This document shows positions 18,007-25,725 of a stretch of 64,000 bases of DNA, piece after piece. The stretch lies in the NCBI GenBank assembly GCA_023416275.1, contig JAEZIB010000199.1, positions 1 through 64,000 on the forward strand, given 5' to 3'. The stretch comes from Bacillota bacterium (GTDB lineage Bacteria; Bacillota; Clostridia; Acetivibrionales; DSM-1351). The notes under the pieces are model-generated. The model saw only the letters and a program-made list of their open reading frames with translations, was not told where the DNA came from and made no database searches. Positions within the stretch are counted from its first letter, which is position 1; each line of letters opens with the position of its first letter. A program made the translations under genes and the position numbers.

Positions 18007-18753
18007 ATGGTTGATGAAGAAGTATACATTTCAAAACTAAGTGACTTTATGGAGTATGTAGAAAATTTAGAAGAAGGATTTATTATGTCAAGGGGTCAAA
18101 GTGCCCCGTATAAATTATTACCTAGCGCAATGAGAGAAGATGCTACAGGAAATCGGATTATTTCAAAAAGGACAGTTCAATATTATCTAGATGAATTTAA
18201 AATTAACTCGTATCAATTTATGAATAGACCTTGGGATATAAATAGTGACTTGGAGTGGATGATATATGCTCAACATTATGGGATACCAACCAATTTGTTG
18301 GATTTTAGTAAATCACACATTATTTCGCTTTTATTTGCTGTAGAAAAAGCCTTTGAAACTGAAAATCACGATGATGGTGTCGTTTTTTTTCTAAATCCGT
18401 TCAGATTAAATAACAAACATGTTAGACGGTCTGAGATAATTACAACAATAGACAATACCATGCCAACAAGTGATGGTCCATATGTAATTCAAGGCAGAAA
18501 ACTAAATATAAGAATTCAAGCTCAAGATGGCTTGTTTGTGAAGTTTGACGACAGTGATAAAAATTTGGATTCATTAGTAGATGAATCAATTCTTAAAAAG
18601 ATTCTCATTAAACAGTCTGATAAAAAGCAGATATTATCGTCAATATTTACTATGGGGTTAGGTTTTTCAAGTATTTATCCAGAATTAAGTTATGTTAGTA
18701 AAGACATACTTATGAGAAAGAATGTAAATGATTTTATTAAGGAGGAATTATAA
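18007..18753 (+). CDS. FRG-domain protein
   Basis: The 248-aa protein carries the FRG signature. It reads SRGQSAPYKLLPSAMR near residue 28 in place of the usual FRGQ, and AQHYGIPTNLLDFS near residue 90. FRG domains are named for Phe-Arg-Gly and are frequent in phage-defence and toxin-like loci; no enzymatic activity is firmly established. The stop overlaps the next start by one base (TAATG), showing translational coupling to the DUF262 gene. AGAGGT precedes the ATG. I infer a two-gene defence cassette. Confidence 0.8.
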   Translation: MVDEEVYISKLSDFMEYVENLEEGFIMSRGQSAPYKLLPSAMREDATGNRIISKRTVQYYLDEFKINSYQFMNRPWDINSDLEWMIYAQHYGIPTNLLDFSKSHIISLLFAVEKAFETENHDDGVVFFLNPFRLNNKHVRRSEIITTIDNTMPTSDGPYVIQGRKLNIRIQAQDGLFVKFDDSDKNLDSLVDESILKKILIKQSDKKQILSSIFTMGLGFSSIYPELSYVSKDILMRKNVNDFIKEEL

Positions 18754-19913
18754 TGGATGTTACGGAAAAATATAGAATAAATCCTAAACCGCAGAATTTA
18801 ACCATACAAGTTATCATAGATAGAATAGATAAAGGCTTTGAACTACAGGAATTTCAAGGTAAAATGACTGAAGAGAAACTAATTAAATATAATGATGCGA
18901 TTATAATAGCCCCAGACTACCAGAGAGATTATAGGTCAACTATTGAAGATGAAAGTTCATTAATTGAATCAATATTTATTGGTATTCCCATTCCATCAAT
19001 TTTTCTAGCAAATGACAGATATGAGGGCGTTCAAGTTATGAATGTAATCGATGGACAGCATCGTTTAAGAGCTTTTTATAGATTTATGAAGAATAAATAT
19101 AGGTTAACAAAGCTATCAATTTTAAAGGATTTTGAAGGATACAATTATGAAGACTTATTATTATCTACAAAGCAAGAGTTAATTAGTAAAGAATTGTCAT
19201 TTATCGTATTTAAGGATTTTCCAGGATCTGAATTTGAAATAGAGATATTTAATAGATACAACAAAGGGACAAAACCATTAACCCCGCAAGAAATTAGACA
19301 TGCTGTATATAATTCAAAATTCAATCAGTTTGTAAATTCATTTTCAAAACAATTGTATAATGATGGTGGTTATTTATCTGAAGCCTATAATATAACAAAA
19401 GATAGGCTGCAAAAAAAGAAACCTCAGGAAAGTATTTTTGTTTTATTAAGCATATTAGAAAGTGGTATAGATCCAACACTCTCGAAGTCGCCATATTATG
19501 CTGAATCTTTTATGAAATCAAAGTCAGAAATGGAGAAAAAAGATGGTTCTAAATTTAATATTTTATTTGAATTGGTTATTAGAAGATTTAATGAATTTAA
19601 TGAAGTAATTAAGATGCTAGAACATAATTATGAGTATCCATTTTCAAAAGAATTGTATGGGGTTTCAAGTAGAAATTATAAGTTTCAAATATCAATTGCA
19701 ATGATATTAGCTGGGGTATGTCATAAAATATTTTATGAAAAGAATACTGATTCGATTATCAAGATGATTGACATTTCAAAATTTGTTAAATATATTCCTG
19801 AAAAATTGAGCGGTTCTTTTTTGGAAGATCCTGAGTACAGCGCTTCTAGTACAAATCCTAGAAAACTAATTGAATTAATTGATGATATTGATATTGAAAA
19901 AATATTGATATGA
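18753..19913 (+). CDS. DUF262 (GmrS-like N-domain) protein
   Basis: This 386-aa protein has the DUF262 core: PDYQRDYRS near residue 52, then NVIDGQHRLRAFYRFM near residue 95. DUF262 is related to the ParB/sulfiredoxin nuclease fold and forms the N-terminal, nucleotide-dependent half of GmrSD-type modification-dependent restriction enzymes. The DUF1524 HNH nuclease half is absent here; the C-terminal 200 residues are helical and unrecognised. Coupled to the FRG gene by a one-base overlap. A GGAGG site lies in the end of the FRG gene. Confidence 0.8.
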   Translation: MDVTEKYRINPKPQNLTIQVIIDRIDKGFELQEFQGKMTEEKLIKYNDAIIIAPDYQRDYRSTIEDESSLIESIFIGIPIPSIFLANDRYEGVQVMNVIDGQHRLRAFYRFMKNKYRLTKLSILKDFEGYNYEDLLLSTKQELISKELSFIVFKDFPGSEFEIEIFNRYNKGTKPLTPQEIRHAVYNSKFNQFVNSFSKQLYNDGGYLSEAYNITKDRLQKKKPQESIFVLLSILESGIDPTLSKSPYYAESFMKSKSEMEKKDGSKFNILFELVIRRFNEFNEVIKMLEHNYEYPFSKELYGVSSRNYKFQISIAMILAGVCHKIFYEKNTDSIIKMIDISKFVKYIPEKLSGSFLEDPEYSASSTNPRKLIELIDDIDIEKILI

Positions 19914-19949
19914 TTTTTTAACAAAGTAGCTACTCAATAGCTATGCCAC

Positions 19950-19978
19950 GATTACACTCAACCTGGGTGCGATTTTTT
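19950..19978 (+). terminator. terminator after the DUF262 gene
   Basis: An imperfect stem forms between GATTACACTC and GGGTGCGAT around AACCT, and TTTTTT follows. Confidence 0.45.
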
Positions 19979-20006
19979 CATCCAAAATTTAAAATCCAAG
20001 GTGTCC

Positions 20007-20069
20007 AGATGTCCTTCTAAACGTGAAAGTTTATGAGGGCATCTTTTTTGTGCGACAGGCAGTCGCACA
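20007..20069 (+). terminator. second hairpin terminator and adjacent stem
   Basis: AGATGTCC...AAAC pairs with GTTT...GGGCATCT (20007-20043), with TTTTTT after it. Immediately downstream TGTGCGAC and GTCGCACA (20049-20069) form a perfect 8-bp hairpin. Together they isolate the defence pair from the following XRE region. Confidence 0.6.
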
Positions 20070-20199
20070 TCAAATAGTATCTATGGAATGATACCGGGGT
20101 CATCTATAATATCACATATAAACAAGAATATAGTGATACTAAGAAAGCAGGAGATATTATAACGAATAATTGTCCATTTTTAGCAAGAAGGACTTAAAA

Positions 20200-20577
20200 T
20201 TATGTTTTTGTTTTTTCCTGTATTTCTTCTGCAAATTGTAGTGCCATCTTTATAGAATTTATTAGTTGCAATCTAGCTTCTTGGGTTATTTCTTCCCCAT
20301 TAATTGCTAGATTTGGCTGATTCATTAATATATAAAAAGCTTCCTTAACATCAGTAACCATATATTTATGTTCAAATTCTATATCATTAAGTGTTTCTGG
20401 GGTTACATTTAATGCTACTGCTAATTTAGTTATAGTTTCAAAACGTGGGTTTTTAGCTTTTCCACTTTCAATTTCGCATATAACACTTTTAGAAACACCT
20501 GAAAATTCAGACAATTTTCTTATTGAATACCCTGCTCTATCACGTAATTTCTTTATGTTTTTACCTAGTATAGACAA
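20200..20577 (-). CDS. XRE-family transcriptional regulator
   Basis: From the preferred TTG start at 20577, seven bases after AAGGAGG, the protein is 125 aa. The HTH_XRE domain covers residues 1-60 (KLRDRAGYSIRKLSEFSGVS with an EIESGKAK turn), followed by a helical effector or dimerisation part. A longer frame from an ATG at 20613 would place the ribosome binding site inside the gene and is less likely. An operator-like inverted repeat lies upstream (20636-20661). Confidence 0.85.
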   Translation of the reverse strand: MSILGKNIKKLRDRAGYSIRKLSEFSGVSKSVICEIESGKAKNPRFETITKLAVALNVTPETLNDIEFEHKYMVTDVKEAFYILMNQPNLAINGEEITQEARLQLINSIKMALQFAEEIQEKTKT

Positions 20578-20635
20578 TGTAAATCCTCCTTTTAACATTT
20601 TTAATTTTAACAAAATTAAAAATAATTGTAAAATT

Positions 20636-20661
20636 ACTTATTGTGATATTAAGCAATAAGT
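20636..20661 (+). promoter_or_regulatory. operator-like inverted repeat
   Basis: ACTTATTG (20636-20643) and CAATAAGT (20654-20661) are perfect inverted arms 10 bp apart. They lie between the divergent XRE gene (20577) and the HTH gene (20734), the expected place for an autoregulatory XRE operator. Confidence 0.5.
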
Positions 20662-20733
20662 GGCATAATAAAATAATTATTAAGGAAGAAAAAATAAAAT
20701 GTAGTAAATCAAAAGTTTTAAAGGTGGTAGAGT

Positions 20734-20919
20734 ATGAGAGTCTCTAAAGAAGAACTTATAACAACCAAACAACTTTGTGATTGGCTCAGAATCAGTGATG
20801 CAACAGCAAGTAGATGGAAATCTCAAGGTATGCCATATGTAGAAACAGAAAAAGAACATTTATATAGAAAATCAGATGTGTTAAAATGGATAGCAAATTT
20901 AAGAGGCTCAAATGATTAA
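20734..20919 (+). CDS. small helix-turn-helix protein, excisionase-like
   Basis: This 61-aa protein reads LITTKQLCDWLRISDATASR followed by WKSQGMPY and LYRKSDVLKWI. That is the MerR-like HTH_17 fold found in excisionases and small activators. AAAGGTGG precedes the ATG. It faces away from the XRE regulator and is followed by a shorter paralogue. It could direct recombination or regulate the XRE-controlled genes. Confidence 0.75.
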   Translation: MRVSKEELITTKQLCDWLRISDATASRWKSQGMPYVETEKEHLYRKSDVLKWIANLRGSND

Positions 20920-20945
20920 CTGACATTAACTGCTCAAATGCAACC

Positions 20946-21080
20946 GTGAAGTTGATTTCAGAAAATGAGTTATGTGGATGGTTACAGATTAAACCTGTTA
21001 CAGCATGGAGATGGCGTAAAGAAGGAATGCCTTATTTCGGTAGAAAGAAAACTATTAGATACAATAAAAAGCAAGTGTAA
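20946..21080 (+). CDS. second small helix-turn-helix protein
   Basis: A 44-aa frame starts at a GTG and reads LISENELCGWLQIKPVTAWR, WRKEGMPYF, then IRYNKKQV. It parallels the preceding HTH protein closely. There is no clear ribosome binding site, so it may be expressed by coupling to the gene 27 bp upstream or be a decaying copy that has lost its C-terminal end. Confidence 0.5.
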   Translation: MKLISENELCGWLQIKPVTAWRWRKEGMPYFGRKKTIRYNKKQV

Positions 21081-21249
21081 ATTGGTTGATAGAGCATGGA
21101 AGATGGTAAAATAATAGTCTCGATTTTAGTAGATATAGGGGGATAAACAAGGTTACTCAATACTAATTAAAAAATCAATCAAAACAAAGGAGTATTTAAG
21201 ACATAAAAAGGAAGAAGCCACATAAGTAGTTTCTTCCTTTATTCCTTTT

Positions 21250-21276
21250 AACTTGTGTCCAACTTGGTCACAAGTT
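21250..21276 (-). repeat. 27-bp palindrome, copy 4 (inverted)
   Basis: Same sequence as copy 1 but on the opposite strand, judged by the central base. It lies 26 bp beyond the stop codon of the AgrD-like peptide gene. Confidence 0.9.
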
Positions 21277-21302
21277 GCTTTTTTTGGATTCAATTTCATG
21301 AA

Positions 21303-21434
21303 TTACCTTTGCAAATGTTTTGGAGTTCTTGGCTGCTTCCACCAAAAGAAGCTACCTTGAGCAAATACGAAAGCTATAAAGCCTACAATTAAGCCAATAG
21401 TAGTAAAAATCTTGGTTGAAATTTTTTTAGTCAT
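21303..21434 (-). CDS. AgrD-like cyclic lactone autoinducer propeptide
   Basis: This 43-aa peptide begins MTKKISTKIF, has an amphipathic and hydrophobic N-terminal helix, and ends GSFFWWKQPRTPKHLQR. AgrD propeptides of Clostridia have a Cys followed by about four residues, then a QPK-x-P-like processing tail. Here Ser28-Phe-Phe-Trp-Trp aligns with the ring, with Ser in place of Cys, which would give a lactone rather than a thiolactone. GGAGG lies eight bases before the ATG. The start overlaps the end of the membrane-protein gene by eight bases, so the two are coupled. It is short and easily missed. AgrB for its processing is found 12 kb away. Confidence 0.7.
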   Translation of the reverse strand: MTKKISTKIFTTIGLIVGFIAFVFAQGSFFWWKQPRTPKHLQR

Positions 21435-22218
21435 TTCTTTTAACCTCCTTCCGTGTATGCTTTTTATATATTTTATCTATTATTTCCAATTCAAAACTGT
21501 AGAATAAAATATTAATAATACCCATTGGAAGTATTATAATAAAGAATAGTATTTTTAGAGGAATACATAAACTATTATAACAACTGACATACAGATATGA
21601 TATTCCGAACTCCATCAATACGCTATAAGTAAATATAATTAAAAATATTGGCTTCTTGCAACTGTAGTTTTCAATATTATCACTAAGTCTTTTGTATTGC
21701 CATGCAAATGATATAATTAGTATTTGAAAGAATCTATCTATTTGAGGCAAAAGTAAATTAACCCATGTTATCTGATATGCTTCCGTCATTGATGATATAT
21801 CTAGTATCTTTAATATAGGTGGTATGTATATGGTTTCAATGGCTGCAAGTGTCAGAAAAATAATTCCAACTTGAATAAATGGCAATTTCCATTGATTTAA
21901 GAAAAACATTACATTTGTCTTGAACTTATTATCAATACTGAATGATACTTTATTTTTATATATTATCCCCAGTACAATTGTTGATAACAATGTATTTAAT
22001 ATAAAATATGCTGTAATGTCTTTAAGAAAATATCTTCCAAAGAATTGTATAAATGTAAATATAAATACTGTAGCTACAAATTTGACAATAGTAGGTTTAG
22101 TATTATTTTTTCCTGGTAATTTAAGTCTATCACCTGTGAGTAAAAATGCTATAAATAAATTGCATATATTTTCAGGTAAAGTGACTATTATAAGTTTATA
22201 AATTGACATCAGTTCCAT
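21427..22218 (-). CDS. multi-span membrane protein, AgrC-sensor-like without kinase
   Basis: The 263-aa protein has about seven hydrophobic spans and ends in a short basic tail (KIYKKHTRKEVKRND). Layout and length resemble the membrane sensor half of AgrC-type quorum-sensing kinases, but the histidine-kinase half is missing and the gene ends in the AgrD-like start. It lies 15 bp after the XRE gene, giving an operon XRE - membrane protein - AgrD-like peptide. It may be the receptor or exporter of the peptide, signalling through the XRE protein. This is inference; a general membrane protein is possible. Confidence 0.6.
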   Translation of the reverse strand: MELMSIYKLIIVTLPENICNLFIAFLLTGDRLKLPGKNNTKPTIVKFVATVFIFTFIQFFGRYFLKDITAYFILNTLLSTIVLGIIYKNKVSFSIDNKFKTNVMFFLNQWKLPFIQVGIIFLTLAAIETIYIPPILKILDISSMTEAYQITWVNLLLPQIDRFFQILIISFAWQYKRLSDNIENYSCKKPIFLIIFTYSVLMEFGISYLYVSCYNSLCIPLKILFFIIILPMGIINILFYSFELEIIDKIYKKHTRKEVKRND

Positions 22219-22233
22219 TTTGTCACCTCATGA

Positions 22234-22770
22234 TCATTTTTCATTAAGTAGTTGAGCTATTCCTGATAGAATTTTGGATATGCTATCAGGGTTTAAACCT
22301 GAATTTTTTATAAACACAGCTATTTCAATATATTTTCTGTTTTCTTCTGCTGTACAAAAATTTTTCATTGCTGTTAATTCTTTTCTTTCAAATTCAGAAT
22401 AAGGAATACTATATTTTTCACAGACTGAATTAATGATTTGTTCACTTGGCTCAATACCATCTAAAACAATTTTTTCAATCTCATGTGTTGATTCCCCTAT
22501 ATCTTGGGAAAACTCCTTAATTGAATAGTTTAATTTTTTAATTAAATTTTTAATTTTTACCGAATTAACATTTTCATCCTCACCATTAATTAAATAGTCT
22601 ATAGTAATACCAAAATATAATGATATTCTTTTAAGAATATCAAAATTTGGTTCTCTAGTACCATTTTCATATTGAGCAATAGCCTGATACGTTAGCCCAA
22701 GAGTATCAGCTAATTCATTTCTATCAATGTTTTTAAATTCCCTCAATTTACGTAAATTCTTAGAAAACAA
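22234..22770 (-). CDS. XRE-family regulator of the AgrD-like operon
   Basis: The 178-aa protein has an N-terminal XRE domain (residues 4-60: LREFKNIDRNELADTLGLTY and YENGTREPNF). A second helical segment (about 70-115) reads like another helix-turn-helix, and a C-terminal region of about 60 residues could bind a partner. It is the first gene of the operon with the membrane protein and the AgrD-like peptide. The upstream 230 bp are very AT-rich and should hold its promoter. Confidence 0.85.
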   Translation of the reverse strand: MFSKNLRKLREFKNIDRNELADTLGLTYQAIAQYENGTREPNFDILKRISLYFGITIDYLINGEDENVNSVKIKNLIKKLNYSIKEFSQDIGESTHEIEKIVLDGIEPSEQIINSVCEKYSIPYSEFERKELTAMKNFCTAEENRKYIEIAVFIKNSGLNPDSISKILSGIAQLLNEK

Positions 22771-23004
22771 AAGAGCACCTCCGTTCTTAATAAATTTTAA
22801 ACTTTATGTTGAAAAGTGTCAAGATTATATTAGCATATATGGAAATTTTGTATTAAATTTAAACAAATTGTATAATAAATATTTACAATATGTATCGGAA
22901 TGATATAATATATAAAAGTAGGCAGGATTTTGAATAAAAAATAAATAAAGGTAGTATAAATTTACTTACTAGATTTAAATGGATTGAGATAGGAGACTCT
23001 ATTG

Positions 23005-23124
23005 ATGAATACAGAAAATGATATAATAAACTATAAAAAAATGATAATTGAGATAGTTAATAATACAGATAATTTATCTATTTTAAGAATAATACATCAG
23101 TATATTATTTCTGTAAAAGGCTAG
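23005..23124 (+). CDS. 39-aa helical protein often seen beside XRE genes
   Basis: ATG at 23005 follows AGGAGA, and the frame ends at the TAG at 23122 inside the terminator stem. The product (MNTENDIINYKKMI, then a LSILRIIHQYIISVKG tail) looks like a short amphipathic helix pair. Small proteins of this shape are common beside XRE regulators in clostridial mobile elements; no function is known to me. Confidence 0.55.
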   Translation: MNTENDIINYKKMIIEIVNNTDNLSILRIIHQYIISVKG

Positions 23125-23152
23125 ACAAAACATAACTAGCCTTTATTTTTTT
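23116..23152 (+). terminator. terminator overlapping the end of the 39-aa gene
   Basis: AAAGGCTAG (23116-23124) pairs perfectly with CTAGCCTTT (23136-23144), and ATTTTTTT follows. Confidence 0.8.
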
Positions 23153-23258
23153 CTAAATTAAAGTGACCATTGTGCTTTAATAAATTTACAAACTTTTTTA
23201 TGAAATTAATTATTATTAAAAATAACCAAAATTACAGTCAGTTAAGCTATTTTCATAA

Positions 23259-23636
23259 CTAGTCCTTTTTGTTTTCTTCTACCATTAAAGTAACTATTTT
23301 TTCGATAATCTTCCAATCTTCAATATCCAGTTTACTTAGAATATGAACAAACTTTTTTATAAATTCATTATCATTATTAGGATTAACTAAAGAACCAGCC
23401 CATTTGGCTAATTCTTCATCTCTATTTAATTGATCAAACATTTCTCCTTCACCTGTCCTAAGCCAATTTTCATTGACATCATATACACGACAAACGGATA
23501 GTAACATTTGTTCTGTAAGAGCTCTATCGCCACTTTCTATTTTTGAAATACCAGCACCAGTAACACCTAGTTTTTTGCCAAATTGTTCCTGACTTATTTT
23601 AAGAACTTTTCTTATCTCTTTAAGTCGTTGATTCAC
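23259..23636 (-). CDS. XRE-family transcriptional regulator
   Basis: From the GTG at 23636, five bases after GAGGAGGTG, the protein is 125 aa. Its XRE domain spans residues 3-60 (KISQEQFGKKLGVTGAGISK and IESGDRALTE), with a WLRTGEGEMF motif shared with the regulator at 14174 and a helical C-terminus. Three copies of TAGTCAAGA lie just upstream around a strong divergent promoter, so it very probably represses itself and the small gene at 23817. Confidence 0.88.
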   Translation of the reverse strand: MNQRLKEIRKVLKISQEQFGKKLGVTGAGISKIESGDRALTEQMLLSVCRVYDVNENWLRTGEGEMFDQLNRDEELAKWAGSLVNPNNDNEFIKKFVHILSKLDIEDWKIIEKIVTLMVEENKKD

Positions 23637-23683
23637 GTTAACACCTCCTCGTACAGGAATAATACTATCAAAAGTATTTGGCA

Positions 23684-23754
23684 TAGTCAAGAAATATTAG
23701 TTAAATGTATTGACAATCTTGACTAAGTCACATATACTTATGGCATAGTCAAGA
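23684..23754 (+). promoter_or_regulatory. operator array around a consensus promoter
   Basis: TAGTCAAGA occurs at 23684-23692 and 23746-23754, and inverted (TCTTGACTA) at 23717-23725. A TTGACA (23710-23715) and TATACT (23733-23738) promoter with 17-bp spacing faces right. The middle operator lies between the -35 and -10 boxes, ideal for repression by the XRE protein encoded to the left. Confidence 0.75.
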
Positions 23755-23816
23755 TTTTGCATGATAGCAAGTACAAATTACTGTAAGTTTTATAGGGAAG
23801 GAGTTGAGCACCTATA

Positions 23817-23963
23817 TTGTCAACAGAGGAAAAGAAAATTATTGAATCCTTTGAAAAGGTTATTCCAATGTTAACTGAAAGAGAAAAGGATCGGTTGCTC
23901 TGGCTCTGTGAGGGGATTTTACTAAAGTTAGATTCACAAGAACAAGAGTGTAAGGAGGATTGA
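23817..23963 (+). CDS. 48-aa protein under the XRE-controlled promoter
   Basis: The frame starts with TTG at 23817, after GGGAAGGAG with a rather long 13-base spacing, and stops at the TGA at 23961. The product contains VIPMLTEREKDRLLWLCEGI and is helical and acidic. It is probably the target of the operator array. Function unknown. Confidence 0.55.
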   Translation: MSTEEKKIIESFEKVIPMLTEREKDRLLWLCEGILLKLDSQEQECKED

Positions 23964-23984
23964 GGAATCAATAGAGAGTGTTTT

Positions 23985-24011
23985 GAGAAAAGGCTATATA
24001 AGCCTTCTCTC
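23985..24011 (-). terminator. bidirectional hairpin between convergent small genes
   Basis: GAGA-AAAGGCT and AGCCTT-CTCTC form a stem around ATATA. On the minus strand TTTTCTC follows. It lies between the 48-aa gene and the ribbon-helix-helix gene. Confidence 0.55.
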
Positions 24012-24072
24012 TTAAAAAGCTCATGAAATATACTCAATGGACAATAATTTTTTATTTGCCATAGAGAGTTAA

Positions 24073-24276
24073 TCATTTATTATTATCAGACTCTGATTGA
24101 GGGGGCTTATTTTTTTGATTATCCTGTTCTTTTTTTAGGGCTTCAAGTCCTAATCTTATAAGCTCCACGGTTGCCTCTGAGCGCGTTTGAAAGCGATGCT
24201 CGAAGCGGAAGTCTTCAATTTGTTGGAACATATCATTGTCCACGGATACAGTATAGCGCGGCTTGTTGGTAGCCAT
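24073..24276 (-). CDS. ribbon-helix-helix protein A
   Basis: From the ATG at 24276, preceded by GAGGTGAT, the 67-aa product reads KPRYTVSVDNDMFQQIEDFR and then SEATVELIRLGLEALKK. That is a beta strand plus two helices, as in Arc/MetJ-type DNA-binding dimers, with an acidic and polar tail. It is a paralogue of the protein at 24586. Such proteins often serve as antitoxins or plasmid copy/partition repressors; no toxin gene is adjacent. Confidence 0.75.
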   Translation of the reverse strand: MATNKPRYTVSVDNDMFQQIEDFRFEHRFQTRSEATVELIRLGLEALKKEQDNQKNKPPQSESDNNK

Positions 24277-24531
24277 GTTTATCACCTCACTTCCGAGTAT
24301 ATACAAGTGAACAAACGAAGTAAAGAGTGACTTTTTTCAAAATAACTATTGCAGAGAACCAATTAATCGAAAGGAGGTGACATACATTATTCCTACTAAA
24401 CGCATCTTGATTTCCATTATTCCTGATATGGAATTTGATTTAGATATTTTATAAAAGGAGCAGTATACAAGGGCATTCAGAACGAGATGAAAAGAAATAT
24501 TCTTAGGGTAAGTTGTTTTTAGATGATAAAA
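24277..24531 (+). other. intergenic stretch with an orphan ribosome binding site
   Basis: AAAGGAGGTGACATACATT is followed by a frame reading PTKRILISI, like the start of a ribbon-helix-helix protein, but there is no normal start codon and the frame closes early. It may be a decayed third copy of the neighbouring genes. Confidence 0.3.
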
Positions 24532-24560
24532 CAAAAAAGGCTATTTTTATAAACAGCCTT
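24532..24560 (-). terminator. terminator of ribbon-helix-helix gene B
   Basis: AAGGCT and AGCCTT (24537-24542 and 24555-24560) form the stem. On the minus strand TTTTTTGTTTT follows. Confidence 0.65.
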
Positions 24561-24585
24561 ATCCCGAGTTATTAATAGGAATTAT

Positions 24586-24783
24586 TCATTTATCAGTCTC
24601 TGATTGAGTGGGCATATTTTTTTTCGCCTCTTGTTCCTTTTTTAGGACCTCGATACCGAGCTTAATTAATTCAAGTGTTGCGGCAGAACGACTATTAAAA
24701 CGTTTTTCAAACCTAAAATCATCTATTTCTTTTAATGTTTCATTGTCAACAGTGATGCAGTATCTTGGTTTTTCTGTTGGCAT
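24586..24783 (-). CDS. ribbon-helix-helix protein B
   Basis: The 65-aa product (from the ATG at 24783, after AGAGGTGAT) reads KPRYCITVDNETLKEIDDFR and then SAATLELIKLGIEVLKKEQE. About half of its residues match protein A. The two genes lie in the same direction 310 bp apart, suggesting tandem duplication. Expected to be a dimeric DNA-binding repressor. Confidence 0.75.
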   Translation of the reverse strand: MPTEKPRYCITVDNETLKEIDDFRFEKRFNSRSAATLELIKLGIEVLKKEQEAKKNMPTQSETDK

Positions 24784-24927
24784 TTTAATCACCTCTGTGA
24801 GTATTATACATTAGTGATGAACCACTGTAAAGTTTAAAGTAAAATTAATCATTGACACGTGTATCACTGATGAACTATAATGTGATTAGTGATACGGTGA
24901 TGAACTTTTTAGAAGGGAGATAAACAT

Positions 24928-25092
24928 ATGGCTACGATAATGAATCGTGTAATGATTTCTATTCCGTTGGAAATTAAAAAGGAGATTGAACAGCTCAAGC
25001 AAACAGAATTTTTTGACAAACCTTATGCAGAACTGTACAGACAAATTCTTCGTGTAGGGCTGGAACATATGCATAAAGATGATAATAAATAA
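24928..25092 (+). CDS. small ribbon-helix-helix-like protein C
   Basis: This 54-aa protein starts at the ATG at 24928 after AGAAGGGAG and reads NRVMISIPLEIKKEIEQLKQ and then ELYRQILRVGLEHM. The strand-helix-helix pattern is again of the Arc type but distinct from A and B. It is divergent from gene B. The 145 bp between them carry GTGATGAAC-like repeats (AGTGATGAACCACT, TGATGAACTATA, GTGATGAACTT) that could be operators for either protein. Confidence 0.6.
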   Translation: MATIMNRVMISIPLEIKKEIEQLKQTEFFDKPYAELYRQILRVGLEHMHKDDNK

Positions 25093-25198
25093 AAAAAATA
25101 GATAGTTAGGTTAGGATTAAGATAGAAAATAAAAAGAAGGATATAAAAGCATATTGGACATGCTGTGTTAAATAAACTTGTAGTAAGGAGGGGTGTAC

Positions 25199-25363
25199 AT
25201 GACGGAAACACTAATTATTAAACCTAATATTACACCTGAAGAAAGACTAAAAAGGCTAAATAATGTTGCGGATGTACTTACTCGCATTACAGGTCTTAAA
25301 TATGAATACATAGGTACGGATAAAGAATTAAATGAACAAGATAGAAATCTAAAAGCTCAGTAG
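25199..25363 (+). CDS. small protein of unknown function
   Basis: This 54-aa protein starts at the ATG at 25199 behind a strong AAGGAGGGGTG site and reads NITPEERLKRLNNVADVLTR followed by ITGLKYEYIG. It is hydrophilic and probably helical. It is the last gene before the gap that precedes parA. Confidence 0.6.
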   Translation: MTETLIIKPNITPEERLKRLNNVADVLTRITGLKYEYIGTDKELNEQDRNLKAQ

Positions 25364-25637
25364 ATACTATAAATAAACAAAAGAGGACGAGACAATGAAG
25401 CTTATAAATATAACGGAAAATACCCAGTGTTACGAGCACTGAGTATCCGATAGTTTGAAAAAACTATTAAGTTATAAAAGTGCATCTCAAAGCATCCTTT
25501 ATTGTTCAATTATATTGGATTTCCTAAAAAGTATCAATCCTGAACCTAAGTATTTCTGATAAAAAAACTTAATGCAATATTGGACAAGCCTTAAACAAGT
25601 ATTAGTGTACAAACAAACATTAATATTATAGTTTTTT
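25364..25637 (+). other. gene-free stretch upstream of parA with a hairpin
   Basis: TACCCAGTG (25421-25429) and CACTGAGTA (25437-25445) form a 9-bp stem with one mismatch. A 15-codon frame with an AGAGGACG site (ATG near 25395) ends inside the hairpin. The motif ACAAGCYTTAAA occurs near 25585 and again near 25652. This could be a leader or part of an origin, but I see no clear iteron array. Confidence 0.4.
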
Positions 25638-25666
25638 TTGACTATGAAGTAGACAAGCTTTAAATA
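25638..25666 (+). promoter_or_regulatory. promoter of the parAB operon
   Basis: TTGACT (25638-25643) and TAAATA (25661-25666) are spaced by 17 bp, 60 bp upstream of parA. Confidence 0.45.
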
Positions 25667-25725
25667 GAAGGGTTTTGCTTATACATATTGCTGTGAAAAC
25701 ATAAATTTAGGAGGGAATACATATT

